Part shown: positions 29,066 to 42,187 of the stretch, in pieces | Layout of the letters: every line of letters begins with the position of its first letter | How positions within the stretch are numbered: the first letter of the stretch is position 1 | Assembly (NCBI RefSeq): GCF_002153375.1 | Contig: NZ_MTBQ01000003.1 | Span: 124,001 to 188,000, forward strand | Direction: 5' to 3' | DNA: 64,000 nt | DNA from: Oceanobacillus rekensis | GTDB taxonomy: Bacteria > Bacillota > Bacilli > Bacillales > Amphibacillaceae | Notes under the pieces: model-generated | Seen by the model: the letters and a program-made list of their open reading frames with translations, nothing else | What the model was told of the DNA's origin: nothing | Databases searched by the model: none | Translations under genes and position numbers: made by a program

Positions 29066-29494
29066 TTAATTTTCGATTGCCTGTGGATTCAACTTAACGT
29101 CAATATTTCCTCTTGTCGCTTTGGAATATGGACATACTTTGTGGGCTGCTTCCGCCAACTCATCTGCCTCTTCAGGATTAACCCCGTCTATCTTAATATT
29201 TAATGTTACACCTATTTTATTCCCACCATCTTCTTCATCTTTCATAAAGCTGACATCTGCAGTCGTTTCAGAGTTGATTTTTTTATTTTGTTGGGTTGCA
29301 ACCAAATTCAGTGCCCCATCATAACATGCTGCATAACCCGCAGCAAATAATTGTTCTGGGTTGGATCCCTTTTTATCAGAATTCCCTTTTGCCGGGTTTA
29401 CTAATTCTAAATCTATTAAACCATCATCCGATTTCACATGTCCTTCTCTACCGTTTTTTGCTGCTGCACTTGATGTAAAAATAATATCGCTCAT
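29066..29494 (-). CDS. ohr: Organic hydroperoxide resistance protein (Ohr/OsmC family)
   Basis: Thiol peroxidase that reduces organic and fatty-acid hydroperoxides using lipoyl-type thiols. The 142-residue protein has the two reactive cysteines in GYAACYDGALN (about 55) and AAHKVCPYSKATRGNIDV (about 121). It also has the NPEQLFAAGYAACY segment that separates Ohr from plain OsmC. In B. subtilis ohr genes are paired with the MarR-type OhrR; here the upstream neighbour is a LysR-type regulator 82 bases away, with a palindrome between them. Confidence 0.94.
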   Translation of the reverse strand: MSDIIFTSSAAAKNGREGHVKSDDGLIDLELVNPAKGNSDKKGSNPEQLFAAGYAACYDGALNLVATQQNKKINSETTADVSFMKDEEDGGNKIGVTLNIKIDGVNPEEADELAEAAHKVCPYSKATRGNIDVKLNPQAIEN

Positions 29495-29532
29495 CTAATC
29501 CACTCCTTTTATTCTTCTACAAGTAGTGTTCC

Positions 29533-29548
29533 ACTAATTAGAATTAGT
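29533..29548. promoter_or_regulatory. Palindrome upstream of ohr, candidate operator
   Basis: ACTAATTAGAATTAGT has 7-base perfect inverted arms around AG. It lies 39 bases upstream of the ohr start codon and 29 bases after the LysR gene's stop. Its position suits a regulator site for ohr. It does not resemble the known OhrR operator of B. subtilis. Confidence 0.4.
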
Positions 29549-29576
29549 TAAACATTTTGCGAAAATAGGATACAGA

Positions 29577-30443
29577 TTATTGTGAGAGAAACTGTGTGTT
29601 TGTCAATAATTTTATAAAGTGATCTACTTGCGGCAATTTACGGATACCCTCCTGATAGCAAACCCATGTGTCTCTTGTCACACTTTTTCCTTCTACCTCA
29701 AGGGGAATATGTGGGTAGCTATCCTTCATTGAATCTGAAACACTTTCAGGTAAAACCGCCATGCCAATTCCTTGCTTCATAAATTGTTTGCATGTCTCTA
29801 TCTGATCCACTGTCATTGTTTTCAATGGCTTTATACGGTCTTGATGATGGTATAGCCAGTTATCAACAAGTTCATGCATGCTATCATCACTTTTAAAAGA
29901 AATCAATGGCCTTTCTTTCAAACTGTCATGTGGAAAGGCTTCCGTATCAAACATGTACAATGGATCATCAAATAAACGAATGGATGTTGTTTCCTTTAAC
30001 TTTTCACCTCTGATAATACAAACATGGTACTTCTTATGGTCACGTCTTATATCCTCACTAATCCCTGTTACAAGGTCTATGGCAACCTTTGGATAGCGAT
30101 TAGTGAATTCACCGAGTATTGCGGGAAGGAAGCGTTGACTGATCAAGGAAGAGCAAGCTATTGATAATGTTCCCTGTACCTCTTTCCCTGATTCTGCAAG
30201 CTTATTTTTCAATTTCCTCTCTTGATTCATTACTCTTTCTGCATGTTCGATAATTATTTCACCGCTTGGTGTAGGAATTAATCGTTTAGATGTGCGTATA
30301 AAGATAGGCACTCCAAAATATTCCTCAATATATTTTAATCTTTGTGTTACTGCTGGCTGTGAAATCAAAATAACCTTTGCCGTTCCCCTAATTGTTCCAA
30401 CTTCATTCAACTTTAAAAGCAGTTCATAGTCATCTATTTTCAT
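29577..30443 (-). CDS. LysR-type transcriptional regulator
   Basis: A 288-residue regulator with an N-terminal winged helix (about residues 1-60, including GTAKVILISQPAVTQRLKYIEE) and a C-terminal type 2 periplasmic-binding-like effector domain. I start at ATG 30443, following GAGGTGG; a GTG three codons upstream is the alternative. The effector is unknown. Its neighbours are ohr downstream and, beyond repeat B, pyrE upstream, so a role in peroxide response is only inferred from adjacency. LysR genes are usually divergent from their targets, and this one is co-directional with ohr. Confidence 0.85.
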   Translation of the reverse strand: MKIDDYELLLKLNEVGTIRGTAKVILISQPAVTQRLKYIEEYFGVPIFIRTSKRLIPTPSGEIIIEHAERVMNQERKLKNKLAESGKEVQGTLSIACSSLISQRFLPAILGEFTNRYPKVAIDLVTGISEDIRRDHKKYHVCIIRGEKLKETTSIRLFDDPLYMFDTEAFPHDSLKERPLISFKSDDSMHELVDNWLYHHQDRIKPLKTMTVDQIETCKQFMKQGIGMAVLPESVSDSMKDSYPHIPLEVEGKSVTRDTWVCYQEGIRKLPQVDHFIKLLTNTQFLSQ

Positions 30444-30564
30444 ATATGCCACCTCGTTGATAAGTAATTATTATCACTTTTAATTATACATTATCTTTTT
30501 GGTTATTGCATAAGACTCTTTGATTAATGTTTGGGACTACGATTACTCGTCCCACCTAACAGAT

Positions 30565-30910
30565 ATGTTGTTTTATAACGATCATTGTTGAGATGTGAAC
30601 TAAGATAAGAAACTCCGGCGACCGCTCTGGGAAATATTCTTGCGGGTGGCTAGTGTGCCTCTTTTCCCGTTCTCCGTGTATTTCCCAGAGCTGGTTTTAA
30701 GCTTGCAATGGATTAACTGCTTAGTGATCGTCATAAAAATCACATCACACATCTTCACCAGTCCGGGTGAGCGGAGGGCGGTGACTCCTGCGGGAAAAGC
30801 ACGTGTCCCGAAGTCACCAAAGAGTGGTTTTCTCTTTGGTGACTGAGGCCGTGCCCTAAGGTGTGCATCCCGCCCGGAGCGAATCCGGACGACGGGAAGA
30901 GCACATACCT
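30565..30910. repeat. Structured intergenic repeat, copy B
   Basis: Fills most of the 553-base gap between the LysR gene and pyrE; no coding frame is supported. GCTCTGGGAAATA (30624-30636) pairs perfectly with TATTTCCCAGAGC (30679-30691). AGTCACCAAAGAG (30812-30824) pairs perfectly with CTCTTTGGTGACT (30832-30844) around the loop TGGTTTT, identical to the loop in copy A. GCACG/CGTGC encloses that hairpin, and CCCG/CGGG with a nested CCGG/CCGG stem follows (about 30869-30896). It lacks the 60-base module of copies A and C: GTGACTCCT is joined directly to GCGGGAAAAG. Confidence 0.82.
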
Positions 30911-30945
30911 ATAAAAAAACAGCCTTGTATAAAAATCTATCCAAA

Positions 30946-30973
30946 TAAAAAATGATCACAAATTTGTGATCAC
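30946..30973 (-). terminator. pyr operon terminator after pyrE
   Basis: The 20-base perfect palindrome TGATCACAAATTTGTGATCA (30953-30972) is followed on the minus strand by TTTTTTATTT. It starts 24 bases after the pyrE stop and ends the pyrimidine operon. Confidence 0.88.
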
Positions 30974-30996
30974 TTTTAAATATTCTAAACAATTTT

Positions 30997-31594
30997 CTAT
31001 AAGCTATTACGCCAATCCAGCAATTCTGCTTTAGCATCGATATTCAATTTGTCGTCATCCACAAGAACTTCTACAAGTTCATCAAAGTTTGTTATCGTTT
31101 CAAATGGAATATTTGCTTCGTCAAACTGCCTGCTTGCTTTTTTTAGGCCATACGTAAAGATAGCCAAGACACTTAATACATCCGCACCTTCTGCCTGTAA
31201 TGCTTTTGCGGAATCGATGGAAGAGCCACCAGTAGAGATTAAATCCTCGATAACCAAAACTTTTTGCCCTTGTTTAATTTCTCCCTCAATCTGATTTCCT
31301 TTGCCATGCTCTTTCGGTTTGGAACGGACATAAACCATTGGAAGATTCAGGCGATCTGCAAGCCAAGCAGCATGGGGAATTCCTGCTGTTGCACAGCCTG
31401 CAATCACGTCTGGCTTTTCCTCCATTGCAGCTGCTTTTTCAGCAAATGCCTCAGAAATCTTTTTACGGATATCCGGATGGGACATCGTTAGTCGATTATC
31501 ACAATAGATTGGTGACTTGATTCCAGAAGTCCATGTGAAATAATTTTCTGCGTTAATTTGTACTGCTTTAATTTCAAGTAAATCTCTTGCTAGT

Positions 31595-31611
<17 letters not shown>
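30997..31611 (-). CDS. pyrE: Orotate phosphoribosyltransferase
   Basis: Fifth step of UMP synthesis, joining orotate to PRPP. The 204-residue protein has the PRPP-binding loop [20 protein letters not shown] near residue 115 and the Arg/Lys-rich [17 protein letters not shown] flexible loop near 90. It is the last gene of the operon and overlaps pyrF by 17 bases, followed by a strong terminator. Confidence 0.97.
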
Positions 31612-33970
<2,359 letters not shown>

Positions 33971-33974
<4 letters not shown>

Positions 33975-36900
33975 TGAACAACTACCTCTGTGTGGCCCAT
34001 TGGTTTGGCTCCAAATGTTGTTGAATCGATCACATTAAGAATGGCATTTGCTGTATCCATGTTCGTTAAACATGCAATTCCATGTTCGACTGCTTCTCTT
34101 CGAATCAAGAATCCATCAGATCTCGTCTTTTTGCCTGAGTTAAGTGTATTTACAACAAATTGAACCTGTGCTTTTTCGATGATAGAAAGAACATTTGGTT
34201 CTGTTGCACCAATTTTTGCCACTTCAACAACTGGAATCCCTCCAGCATTTCTCACATATTTCGCAGTTCCTTCTGTTGCATAAAGAAGGAATCCAAGCTC
34301 GTGGAACCGTTCTGCAATTTCGAGCATTTCCGCTTTATCTTTATCGGCAACAGTAAGTAGAACGCCGCCTTCTTGTGGCACAGTCAGTCCTGCTGCAATT
34401 AAACCTTTATACAATGCTTTTTCCAATGTTTTGTCATAGCCGATCGCTTCACCGGTCGATTTCATTTCAGGTCCTAAAATGGTATCCACACTGCGAAGTT
34501 TTTCAAAAGAAAATACCGGTATTTTAACGGAGACTTGTTTTTGCTCAGGTAATATACCCGTTTGATAACCTAAATCTTTTAGTTTTGTTCCTAAAATACA
34601 CTTTGTTGCCAAATTTGCCATTGTAACACCTGTTATTTTACTCAGGAAAGGTATCGTTCTGCTTGCACGTGGATTTACTTCCAGGATGTATACATCTTCC
34701 CCGCGAATAATGAACTGGATATTGATCAATCCTTTTACATGAAGTGCATTTGCAATTTTCTCTGCAGCGTCCATACATTTTTGTTTTACTGCTGCACTAA
34801 GTCGTTGTGGTGGGTATACTGCCATCGAATCTCCAGAGTGTACCCCAGCACGTTCGATGTGTTCCATTATTCCTGGTATAATTGTCGTTTCTCCATCACT
34901 GATTGCATCGACTTCTGCTTCGATTCCTGTAAGATATTTGTCAATAAGGATTGGGTGCTCAGGATCGATATTATCTGATTTGGCAAGATACGTACGTAAT
35001 TCTGTATCATCATAAACAATTTCCATTTTGCTTCCACCGATAACATAAGAAGGTCTAACAAGTACCGGATAACCAATCGTATTTGCTACTTCCATTGCTT
35101 GATTCAGCTTACGAACAGCTTTTCCATTTGGTCTTAAAAGATTTAATTCATCTAATAAGATTTCAAATTTATCACGGTCTTCCGCGCGATCAATTGCTTC
35201 TAGATTTGTTCCTAAAATTTCTACCCCTCTACGTTCCAAACCTGCCGCAAGATTGATTGCTGTTTGACCACCGAACTGTACGATAACCCCTTCTGGTTGT
35301 TCCAATTCAATCACATGCATGACATCTTCCAGTGTTAATGGTTCGAAATAAAGCTTGTCGGAAATACTGAAATCGGTTGATACTGTTTCAGGATTATTAT
35401 TCATAATAATTGCTTCATAACCCATCTCTTTGATGGCGAATACTGAATGCACGGTTGCATAATCAAACTCAATTCCTTGTCCAATCCGAATTGGACCAGA
35501 ACCAAGCACAAGAATTTTCTTGCGATCAGATGCAATGGATTCATTTTCATCCTCATACGTACTGTAAAAATATGGTGTAACTGATTCAAATTCTGCTGCA
35601 CATGTATCCACCATTTTGTAGACAGGCTTTATATTAAGGTCCATCCTTTGCGCATAAACATCGTCTATAGTTGTATTCCACAGTCTGGCAATCTGTGCAT
35701 CTGCAATACCCATTTTTTTTGCTTTTTCAAGCACATGATCAGAGGATGGACTTTTTGCCAACTCATGTTCGAACTGAACAATTCTTTCAATTTTAACTAG
35801 GAAAAATCGATCGATTTTAGTTAATTGAAATAGCTTTTCAATCGTAAATCCTCTTCGAAAGGCTTCTGCTATAACAAAGATTCGTTCATCATCAGCTTTT
35901 TTCAAGCGTTTTTCTAATGTTTCTTCTGATACTTGGACAAGTGTTTTGAGCCAAAGTTCTTCTGTTCCAAGCTCAAGTGAACGAATACCTTTCAATAAAG
36001 ATTCTTCAAAAGTACGCCCAATTGCCATAATTTCACCGGTAGCCTTCATTTGGGTACCAAGTCTTCTATCACCCGTTGTAAATTTATCAAAGGGAAACCT
36101 TGGGAATTTCGTCACAACATAGTCCAGTGCTGGTTCGAATAAGGAATATGTTTTTCCTGTGATCGGATTAATAATCTCATCAAGTGTGAAACCGACAGCG
36201 ATTTTCGCGGCCACTTTAGCAATCGGATAGCCTGTAGCTTTCGAAGCAAGTGCTGAAGACCTGCTTACCCGTGGGTTTACTTCGATAATGAAGTACTCAA
36301 AACTGTTCGGGTCAAGTGCAAGCTGAACATTACATCCACCTTCTATTTCCAATGCTCGGATAATTTTCAATGAAGCATTTCGCAGCATATGATATTCCCT
36401 GTCACTTAATGTTTGTGATGGTGCAACAACAATGGAATCACCAGTATGAATTCCTACAGGATCTATATTTTCCATATTACAGACAACAATAGCCTGGTCA
36501 TTCTTATCTCGGATTACTTCATATTCAATTTCTTTAAATCCTGCAATATTTCGTTCAATAAGGCATTGACTTACGGGTGATAATGCAAGTCCATTTTTCG
36601 TGATTTCTTTTAGTTCCTGCTCACTATAGCACATTCCCCCACCAGTTCCACCAAGCGTGTATGCCGGGCGCACAATCAGTGGATAGCCAATCTCATTAGC
36701 AAAATCAACTGCCTGATCCACAGTAGTCACGATGCTGCTTTCGGGAACTGGTTCATTCAATTCCTGCATCAAATCTCTGAATTTCTCACGATCTTCAGCT
36801 TTTTGAATAGCCTCCAAAGTTGTTCCAAGCAACTTTACATTGTATTTGGAAAGGATTCCTTTATCCTCGAGGGCAATTGCCAAATTCAAACCAGTCTGAC

Positions 36901-37174
36901 CGCCAAGTGTAGGGAGTAAGGCATCCGGTTGTTCTTTTCGAATAATTTTGGTCAGAAATTCTACTGTTAAAGGTTCCATATAAACTTTATCTGCAACAGT
37001 ATTATCTGTCATGATTGTTGCTGGATTCGAGTTTGCAAGGATAACCGTATAACCATCTTCCATCAATGCCTGGCATGCTTGAGTACCGGAATAATCGAAT
37101 TCTGCTGCTTGTCCAATGACAATTGGTCCGGAACCAATAACTAATATTTTCTGGATGTTTGTATTCTTAGGCAT
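33971..37174 (-). CDS. carB: Carbamoyl-phosphate synthase large subunit
   Basis: Synthesises carbamoyl phosphate from bicarbonate, two ATP and ammonia. The 1067-residue protein is full length, with two homologous ATP-grasp synthetase halves. Each opens with a GSGPI(V/R)IGQ motif, near residues 14 and 559, and has a VNPRxSR motif. A C-terminal MGS-like allosteric domain begins near 935. No key residue appears lost. This matters because the CarA partner lacks its glutaminase residues; CarB alone can use free ammonia in known enzymes. It overlaps carA by 8 and pyrK by 4 bases. Confidence 0.97.
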
Positions 37175-38267
37175 ATGCTTCCTCCTCGTTTTTCACTTGG
37201 TTCTTTTTAATCATATTCAAAAATTCATCGAATAAATAATTTGTATCCTCAGGTCCTGGTGATGCTTCAGGTTGATATTGTACAGAAAATGCTGGGTAGA
37301 GTTTATGACTGATACCTTCAACTGTATTGTCATTCAACGAAATTTGCGTTAACTCAAGGTCTGTAGTTTCAAGTGATGCTTCTCTTACTACATAGCTATG
37401 ATTTTGCGATGTTAAATAAGATTTCGAGTTTTTTATATCTTTAACTGGATGGCTCGCACCACGATGTCCAAATTTCATTTTCTCTGTATCTGCTCCACAA
37501 GCAAGTGCAAGTAGTTGGTGACCTAAACCAATTCCAAAAATTGGATTCTTTCCCAATACCTGCTTAATCATCTCAATTGCAACGAGTACATCTTTGGGAT
37601 TTCCAGGTCCATTCGTGAGCATTATTCCATCCGGTTTTAATCGTAAAATTGCTTCTGCACTATAATCGTGAGGAACAACAGTTATATGGCAATTACGTTT
37701 CGTTAATTCTCTGAGAATTCCATGTTTAGCACCCAAATCAACCATTACAATACGCTGCCCACGGCCTGGAACTACATACGGCTTTATTGTTGATGTTTTT
37801 TCCACCTGGTCTGTTGGAAGAACGATGTTTCTAACCTTTTCTGCAAGTTCCTCTGCAACTGGTTCCAAATCAGCAATAATTGCTTTCATCGTTCCGTGTT
37901 TCTGGATAATTTTTGTCAATTTTCTCGTATCAATTCCTTGGATTCCAGGAATATCATGCGCTTTTAAAAAGTGATCAAGGCTTTCTTCATTCCGGAAATT
38001 GGAAGGTGTATCACATACCTCTTTTACAATGAAACCGTGAATAAATGGTGTAACCGTCTCGAAGTCATCCCTGTTGATTCCATAATTTCCTACAAGCGGA
38101 TATGTCATCATAACAATCTGCCCATAATAGGATGGGTCTGTTATAACTTCTTGGTAACCTGTCATCCCTGTATTGAATACAATCTCCCCAGTTGTCACCC
38201 GCTCACTACCGAATCCTTCGCCAATAAATACTGTACCATCTTCCAGAACCAATTGTCTCTTAGCCAT
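37167..38267 (-). CDS. carA: Carbamoyl-phosphate synthase small subunit with disrupted glutaminase site
   Basis: Normally hydrolyses glutamine and channels ammonia to CarB. Start ATG 38267 ([12 protein letters not shown]) follows AAGGAGG. The 366-residue protein has the correct length and fold: an N-terminal CarA domain with [14 protein letters not shown], then a class I glutamine amidotransferase domain. The nucleophile motif is GIGLGHQ instead of GICLGHQ (codon GGT at 37529-37527, Gly247), and the triad His is replaced in YQPEASPGP (codon CAA at 37274-37272, Gln332). Only the triad Glu remains. HRGASHPV also departs from the usual HRGGNHPV. There is no frameshift or stop, so the subunit is maintained but predicted unable to use glutamine. 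Confidence 0.93.
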   Translation of the reverse strand: MAKRQLVLEDGTVFIGEGFGSERVTTGEIVFNTGMTGYQEVITDPSYYGQIVMMTYPLVGNYGINRDDFETVTPFIHGFIVKEVCDTPSNFRNEESLDHFLKAHDIPGIQGIDTRKLTKIIQKHGTMKAIIADLEPVAEELAEKVRNIVLPTDQVEKTSTIKPYVVPGRGQRIVMVDLGAKHGILRELTKRNCHITVVPHDYSAEAILRLKPDGIMLTNGPGNPKDVLVAIEMIKQVLGKNPIFGIGLGHQLLALACGADTEKMKFGHRGASHPVKDIKNSKSYLTSQNHSYVVREASLETTDLELTQISLNDNTVEGISHKLYPAFSVQYQPEASPGPEDTNYLFDEFLNMIKKNQVKNEEEAYA

Positions 38268-39543
38268 GAATATCCTCCTTATAAGCAACCATGCCTTCTG
38301 CGATTGTTAATACTGGTATCCCTTGAACATTCCAGTCTTGGAATGGTGTGTTTTTTCCTTTTGAATAAAAAGTTCTTCTATCGATAACGGCTTCTTTCTC
38401 AAGATCTACTACCGTAATATCTGCAACACTTCCTTCTTCCAGTATTCCATAAGGAAGATTGAAAACTTCTGCAGGTTTAGTTGTCATCCACTCAACTAGC
38501 TGATGGAGTGTAATCTTCCCTGTTTTTACTAGATTTGTATAAAGAAGTGGGAAAGCAGTTTCAAGTCCAACAATACCAAATGGTGCTTTTAGGAATCCTT
38601 GTGCTTTTTCATCTACTGCGTGTGGTGCATGGTCAGTCGCAATAAAATCAATTGTTCCGTCCGATAAACCTTCCAATAATGCGTTCTGATCTTCAATGGA
38701 ACGTAATGGTGGATTCATTTTATAATTTGCATCGTCTGCAAGAATATCTTCTTCATTCATTAGTAAATGATGTGGTGTAACCTCAGCCGTAACGTTAATT
38801 CCAGCATTTTTTGCATCACGGATCACTCGGACGGATTCCTTTGTGCTGACATGGCATACGTGATAGTGGCAACCTGCTTTTTCTGCAAGCAGAACATCTC
38901 TAGCAATTTGAACCGATTCACTTATGGAAGGAATTCCAGGTAAATTCAGTCTTGTACTTACTTCCCCATCATGTACGACACCACCATATACAATGGAGTT
39001 ATCTTCACAATGTGCCACAATTGCCTTTCCGCTTGCGGCAGCTTCCTTCATCGCACACAGCATTTGATCTGCTGTCTGTATTCCGACACCGTCATCCGTG
39101 AAAGCAAATGCTCCTATTTCACTTAAGTCTTTTATGTTTGTACGTTCTTCACCTTTTAACCCTTTTGTTATTGCTGCATATGGAAGAACTCGGACTACTG
39201 CATCCGTTTCTATTTTATCTAAAATTCCTTTAAGAGCTTCTTTACTGTCTGGTACTGGATTCGTATTTGGCATTGCACAGACAGTAGTATATCCACCACG
39301 TGCTGCTGCTTCTGTACCAGTAACGATTGTTTCTTTATGCTCTCCACCTGGCTCGCGAAGATGGATGTGTACATCAATAAATCCTGGTAAAACAAGTTTT
39401 CCTTCCAAATCAATGATTTCATCGGCTTCTTCCGTTATTTTCGTATCCACTTTTTCAATAAGACTTCCATTTATTAATATTTCACAGGCTTCCATATTAT
39501 CTGCTGATAGCAATTGCTTTGCGTTTTTTAAAAGTGTTTTCAT
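38260..39543 (-). CDS. pyrC: Dihydroorotase
   Basis: Cyclises carbamoyl aspartate to dihydroorotate; amidohydrolase fold with zinc. The 427-residue protein has the metal-binding HIHLREPGGEHKET near residue 61, and further ligands in VAHCEDNS and YHVCHVST. The catalytic Asp is in FIATDHAPH near 300. It overlaps pyrB by 47 bases, the largest overlap in the operon, with GGAGG located inside pyrB about 11 bases before the ATG. It overlaps carA by 8 bases. Confidence 0.96.
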   Translation of the reverse strand: MKTLLKNAKQLLSADNMEACEILINGSLIEKVDTKITEEADEIIDLEGKLVLPGFIDVHIHLREPGGEHKETIVTGTEAAARGGYTTVCAMPNTNPVPDSKEALKGILDKIETDAVVRVLPYAAITKGLKGEERTNIKDLSEIGAFAFTDDGVGIQTADQMLCAMKEAAASGKAIVAHCEDNSIVYGGVVHDGEVSTRLNLPGIPSISESVQIARDVLLAEKAGCHYHVCHVSTKESVRVIRDAKNAGINVTAEVTPHHLLMNEEDILADDANYKMNPPLRSIEDQNALLEGLSDGTIDFIATDHAPHAVDEKAQGFLKAPFGIVGLETAFPLLYTNLVKTGKITLHQLVEWMTTKPAEVFNLPYGILEEGSVADITVVDLEKEAVIDRRTFYSKGKNTPFQDWNVQGIPVLTIAEGMVAYKEDIHG

Positions 39544-40426
39544 TGTAGTTTATCCTCCATTCATTTAATACATTCATCATAATAGCCATTCTCACGTATA
39601 CACCGTTTTCCATTTGTTTAAATATTCGGGATCGCCTGCATTCAACCAGGTCTGTATCAATCTCAACACCACGGTTAATTGGGGCAGGATGCATGATGAT
39701 TGCCTTTTCTTTCATCTTTCTTTCCCGCTCTTTCGTTAATCCATAAAGTTTGAGATAATCCGATGTCTCAGCTTTATGGAGGTGTCTTTCGTGTTGTATA
39801 CGAAGCAGCATAACAACGTCACATGTTTCAACTGCTTCATCAATAGAAATATAAGGAAAATCAAGTTCTTCATCTTCAAATCCCGGAGCAGCACTTAAAA
39901 ATACATTGGCACCAAGCTTACGAAGTGCAAAAGCATTGGAACGTGCCACTCGACTATGTTTTATATCCCCTACGATAACCACCTTCAGTCCTTCAATACA
40001 GCCATATTCCTGATAGATGGTAAGTAAGTCCAACATACATTGTGTTGGATGTTCTTCTTTTCCTGCACCTGCATTAATAATCGGGATTGAAATTCTGCCA
40101 TCAAGCTCATCAAACCAACTATCAGATTGATGACGAACAATCAGAACATCCGAACCAATTGATTCAAATGTCTTTGCTGTGTCATAAAGTGATTCTCCTT
40201 TAAGGACACTAGATGAATCAGAATGAAAATCAAGAATTTCTAATCCTAATTTCTTCTGTGCTACAGCAAAGCTCATCTTTGTCCTTGTGCTCGGTTCAAA
40301 AAATAAATTAGCTGCAAATAATTGTTTCGTCAATTTGATTTCATGATTGCGGTAGTATTCCGCTTTTTCCAATATGGAGTAGATATCTTTTACAGTAAGT
40401 TGATTAACGGATATAAAATTTTTCAA
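39497..40426 (-). CDS. pyrB: Aspartate carbamoyltransferase, catalytic chain
   Basis: Condenses carbamoyl phosphate with aspartate. The 309-residue protein has the carbamoyl-phosphate motif FEPSTRTKMSF near residue 48, HPTQCMLDLLTIYQEYG near 130, and MHPAPINRGVEID near 260. No regulatory pyrI is present, as usual for Bacillales. It is preceded by a second PyrR attenuator and the ribosome site AAGGAGGAG. Confidence 0.97.
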   Translation of the reverse strand: MKNFISVNQLTVKDIYSILEKAEYYRNHEIKLTKQLFAANLFFEPSTRTKMSFAVAQKKLGLEILDFHSDSSSVLKGESLYDTAKTFESIGSDVLIVRHQSDSWFDELDGRISIPIINAGAGKEEHPTQCMLDLLTIYQEYGCIEGLKVVIVGDIKHSRVARSNAFALRKLGANVFLSAAPGFEDEELDFPYISIDEAVETCDVVMLLRIQHERHLHKAETSDYLKLYGLTKERERKMKEKAIIMHPAPINRGVEIDTDLVECRRSRIFKQMENGVYVRMAIMMNVLNEWRINYNENTFKKRKAIAISR

Positions 40427-40463
40427 AAGTTTCTCCTCCTTAAGATGAAGCTATTTTCCCCAT

Positions 40464-40551
40464 AAAAAAACCTCTTTGCAGAAGGCTGCAAAGAGGTACA
40501 CGTGCAGAATCTACACGCTAGCTCGAACAACCTTTCAAACCTCTCTGGATT
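40464..40551 (-). promoter_or_regulatory. PyrR-dependent attenuator between pyrR and pyrB
   Basis: Minus-strand AATCCAGAGAGGTT (40551-40538) matches the PyrR RNA-binding loop ARUCCNGNGAGGYU exactly. It is followed by an intrinsic terminator, ACCTCTTTGCAGCC/CTGCAAAGAGGT plus TTTTTTT, at 40497-40464. UMP-bound PyrR would stabilise the anti-antiterminator and favour termination before pyrB. Confidence 0.93.
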
Positions 40552-40570
40552 TGATTAAAAGTTAGATTAT

Positions 40571-41134
<564 letters not shown>

Positions 41135-41136
41135 CT

Positions 41137-41219
41137 AAAAACCCTTCTTTCCTGATGGAAAAAAGGGTTCACGAGCATACAAATCATACATACCGCTCCC
41201 TTTTTAGCCTCACAGGACT
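41137..41219 (-). promoter_or_regulatory. PyrR-dependent attenuator in the pyrR leader
   Basis: Minus-strand AGTCCTGTGAGGCT (41219-41206) matches the PyrR-binding consensus. The terminator AACCCTTTTTTCC-ATCA-GGAAAGAAGGGTT plus T tract lies at 41169-41137. The spacing between the two is ordinary for pyr attenuators. Confidence 0.93.
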
Positions 41220-41250
41220 ATTTTTTAAAGGTCATCTATTTATTGACTTT

Positions 41251-41279
41251 ATTATTTCAAATTCTACACCAAATGTCAA
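41251..41279 (-). promoter_or_regulatory. pyr operon sigma-A promoter
   Basis: Minus-strand TTGACA (41279-41274) and AATAAT (41256-41251) are 17 bases apart; the -35 is a perfect consensus. The -35 overlaps the rluD stop codon (TGA at 41278-41276), so the promoter is embedded in the end of the upstream gene. Transcription would start about 30 bases before the first PyrR loop. Confidence 0.85.
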
Positions 41280-42187
41280 TACATTTTTCTAATTGTTTCT
41301 AGTGCATCCTGAAACACTTGTGGTGCTTCCACTTCAAATTCCATCCACTCTTCTGTTCTTGGATGAACAAAACCTAGTAATTTCGCATGGAGTGCCTGTC
41401 CATCAACATCCAGTGTTTTTCTTTGACCATACTTTTGATCTCCAACTAATGGAAATCCAATATATCGCATATGAACGCGGATTTGGTGGGTACGTCCTGT
41501 TTCTAGTTGGCATTCGACATGGGTAAAGTCAGGAAAATGTTTGATTACTTTAAAATGGGTAACTGCAGGCCTTCCATTATCAACAATCCCCATTTTTTGT
41601 CTATCTTTCGGGTCCCTCCCGATTGGTGCATCAATCAGACCTGTTTCATGCGTAATTTCGCCATGAACAATTGCTTCATATTTACGCTTAATTTCTTTAT
41701 TGGAGAGCTGTTCTGATAAATGAACATGGGTGTGGTCATTTTTAGCAACAACTAGCAGTCCGCTCGTATCTTTATCAATGCGATGCACAATCCCCGGTCT
41801 TTCAACTTCATTAATACCAGATAAGTCATTGCAGTGATATAGTAAAGCATTGACAAGCGTGCCATTTTGATGTCCTGCAGATGGATGTACGACCATCCCT
41901 TTTGGCTTGTTTATTACAAGTAAATCACTATCTTCATAGACAACAGCTAATGGAATATTCTCCGCCTTAACATCTAAAGTCTCTACTTCAGGAATGGACC
42001 AATTAATATCATCACCTGTTTGACATTTATAGTTTGCTTTTGCTGCTTCACCATTTACTAAAACGTGATCCTTACCTATCCAATTTTGAATTTGTGAACG
42101 GGAACGATCCGGATTAATTTCAGACAACAATTTATCAAGTCTTGTTTTATTTTGAACTTCTGTTACTTTATGATTAAAATAGGTCAT
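41276..42187 (-). CDS. RluD-family 23S rRNA pseudouridine synthase
   Basis: Isomerises uridines in 23S rRNA. The 303-residue protein has an N-terminal S4 domain (about 14-70) and a RluA/RluD catalytic domain with [17 protein letters not shown] near residue 135, whose Asp is catalytic. It also has the RTHQIRVHM motif near 237. It corresponds to B. subtilis YlyB by position between lspA and pyrR. The exact target uridines are inferred from the family. It overlaps lspA by 4 bases. Confidence 0.93.
   Translation of the reverse strand: MTYFNHKVTEVQNKTRLDKLLSEINPDRSRSQIQNWIGKDHVLVNGEAAKANYKCQTGDDINWSIPEVETLDVKAENIPLAVVYEDSDLLVINKPKGMVVHPSAGHQNGTLVNALLYHCNDLSGINEVERPGIVHRIDKDTSGLLVVAKNDHTHVHLSEQLSNKEIKRKYEAIVHGEITHETGLIDAPIGRDPKDRQKMGIVDNGRPAVTHFKVIKHFPDFTHVECQLETGRTHQIRVHMRYIGFPLVGDQKYGQRKTLDVDGQALHAKLLGFVHPRTEEWMEFEVEAPQVFQDALETIRKMY

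Noticed and set aside
37167-38267. CarA changes as simple sequencing error or pseudogene
   Set aside because: Two separate catalytic codons plus neighbouring residues differ, while length, frame and gene overlaps are intact. Random error or ongoing decay would more likely bring frameshifts or stops. It cannot be fully excluded without reads.
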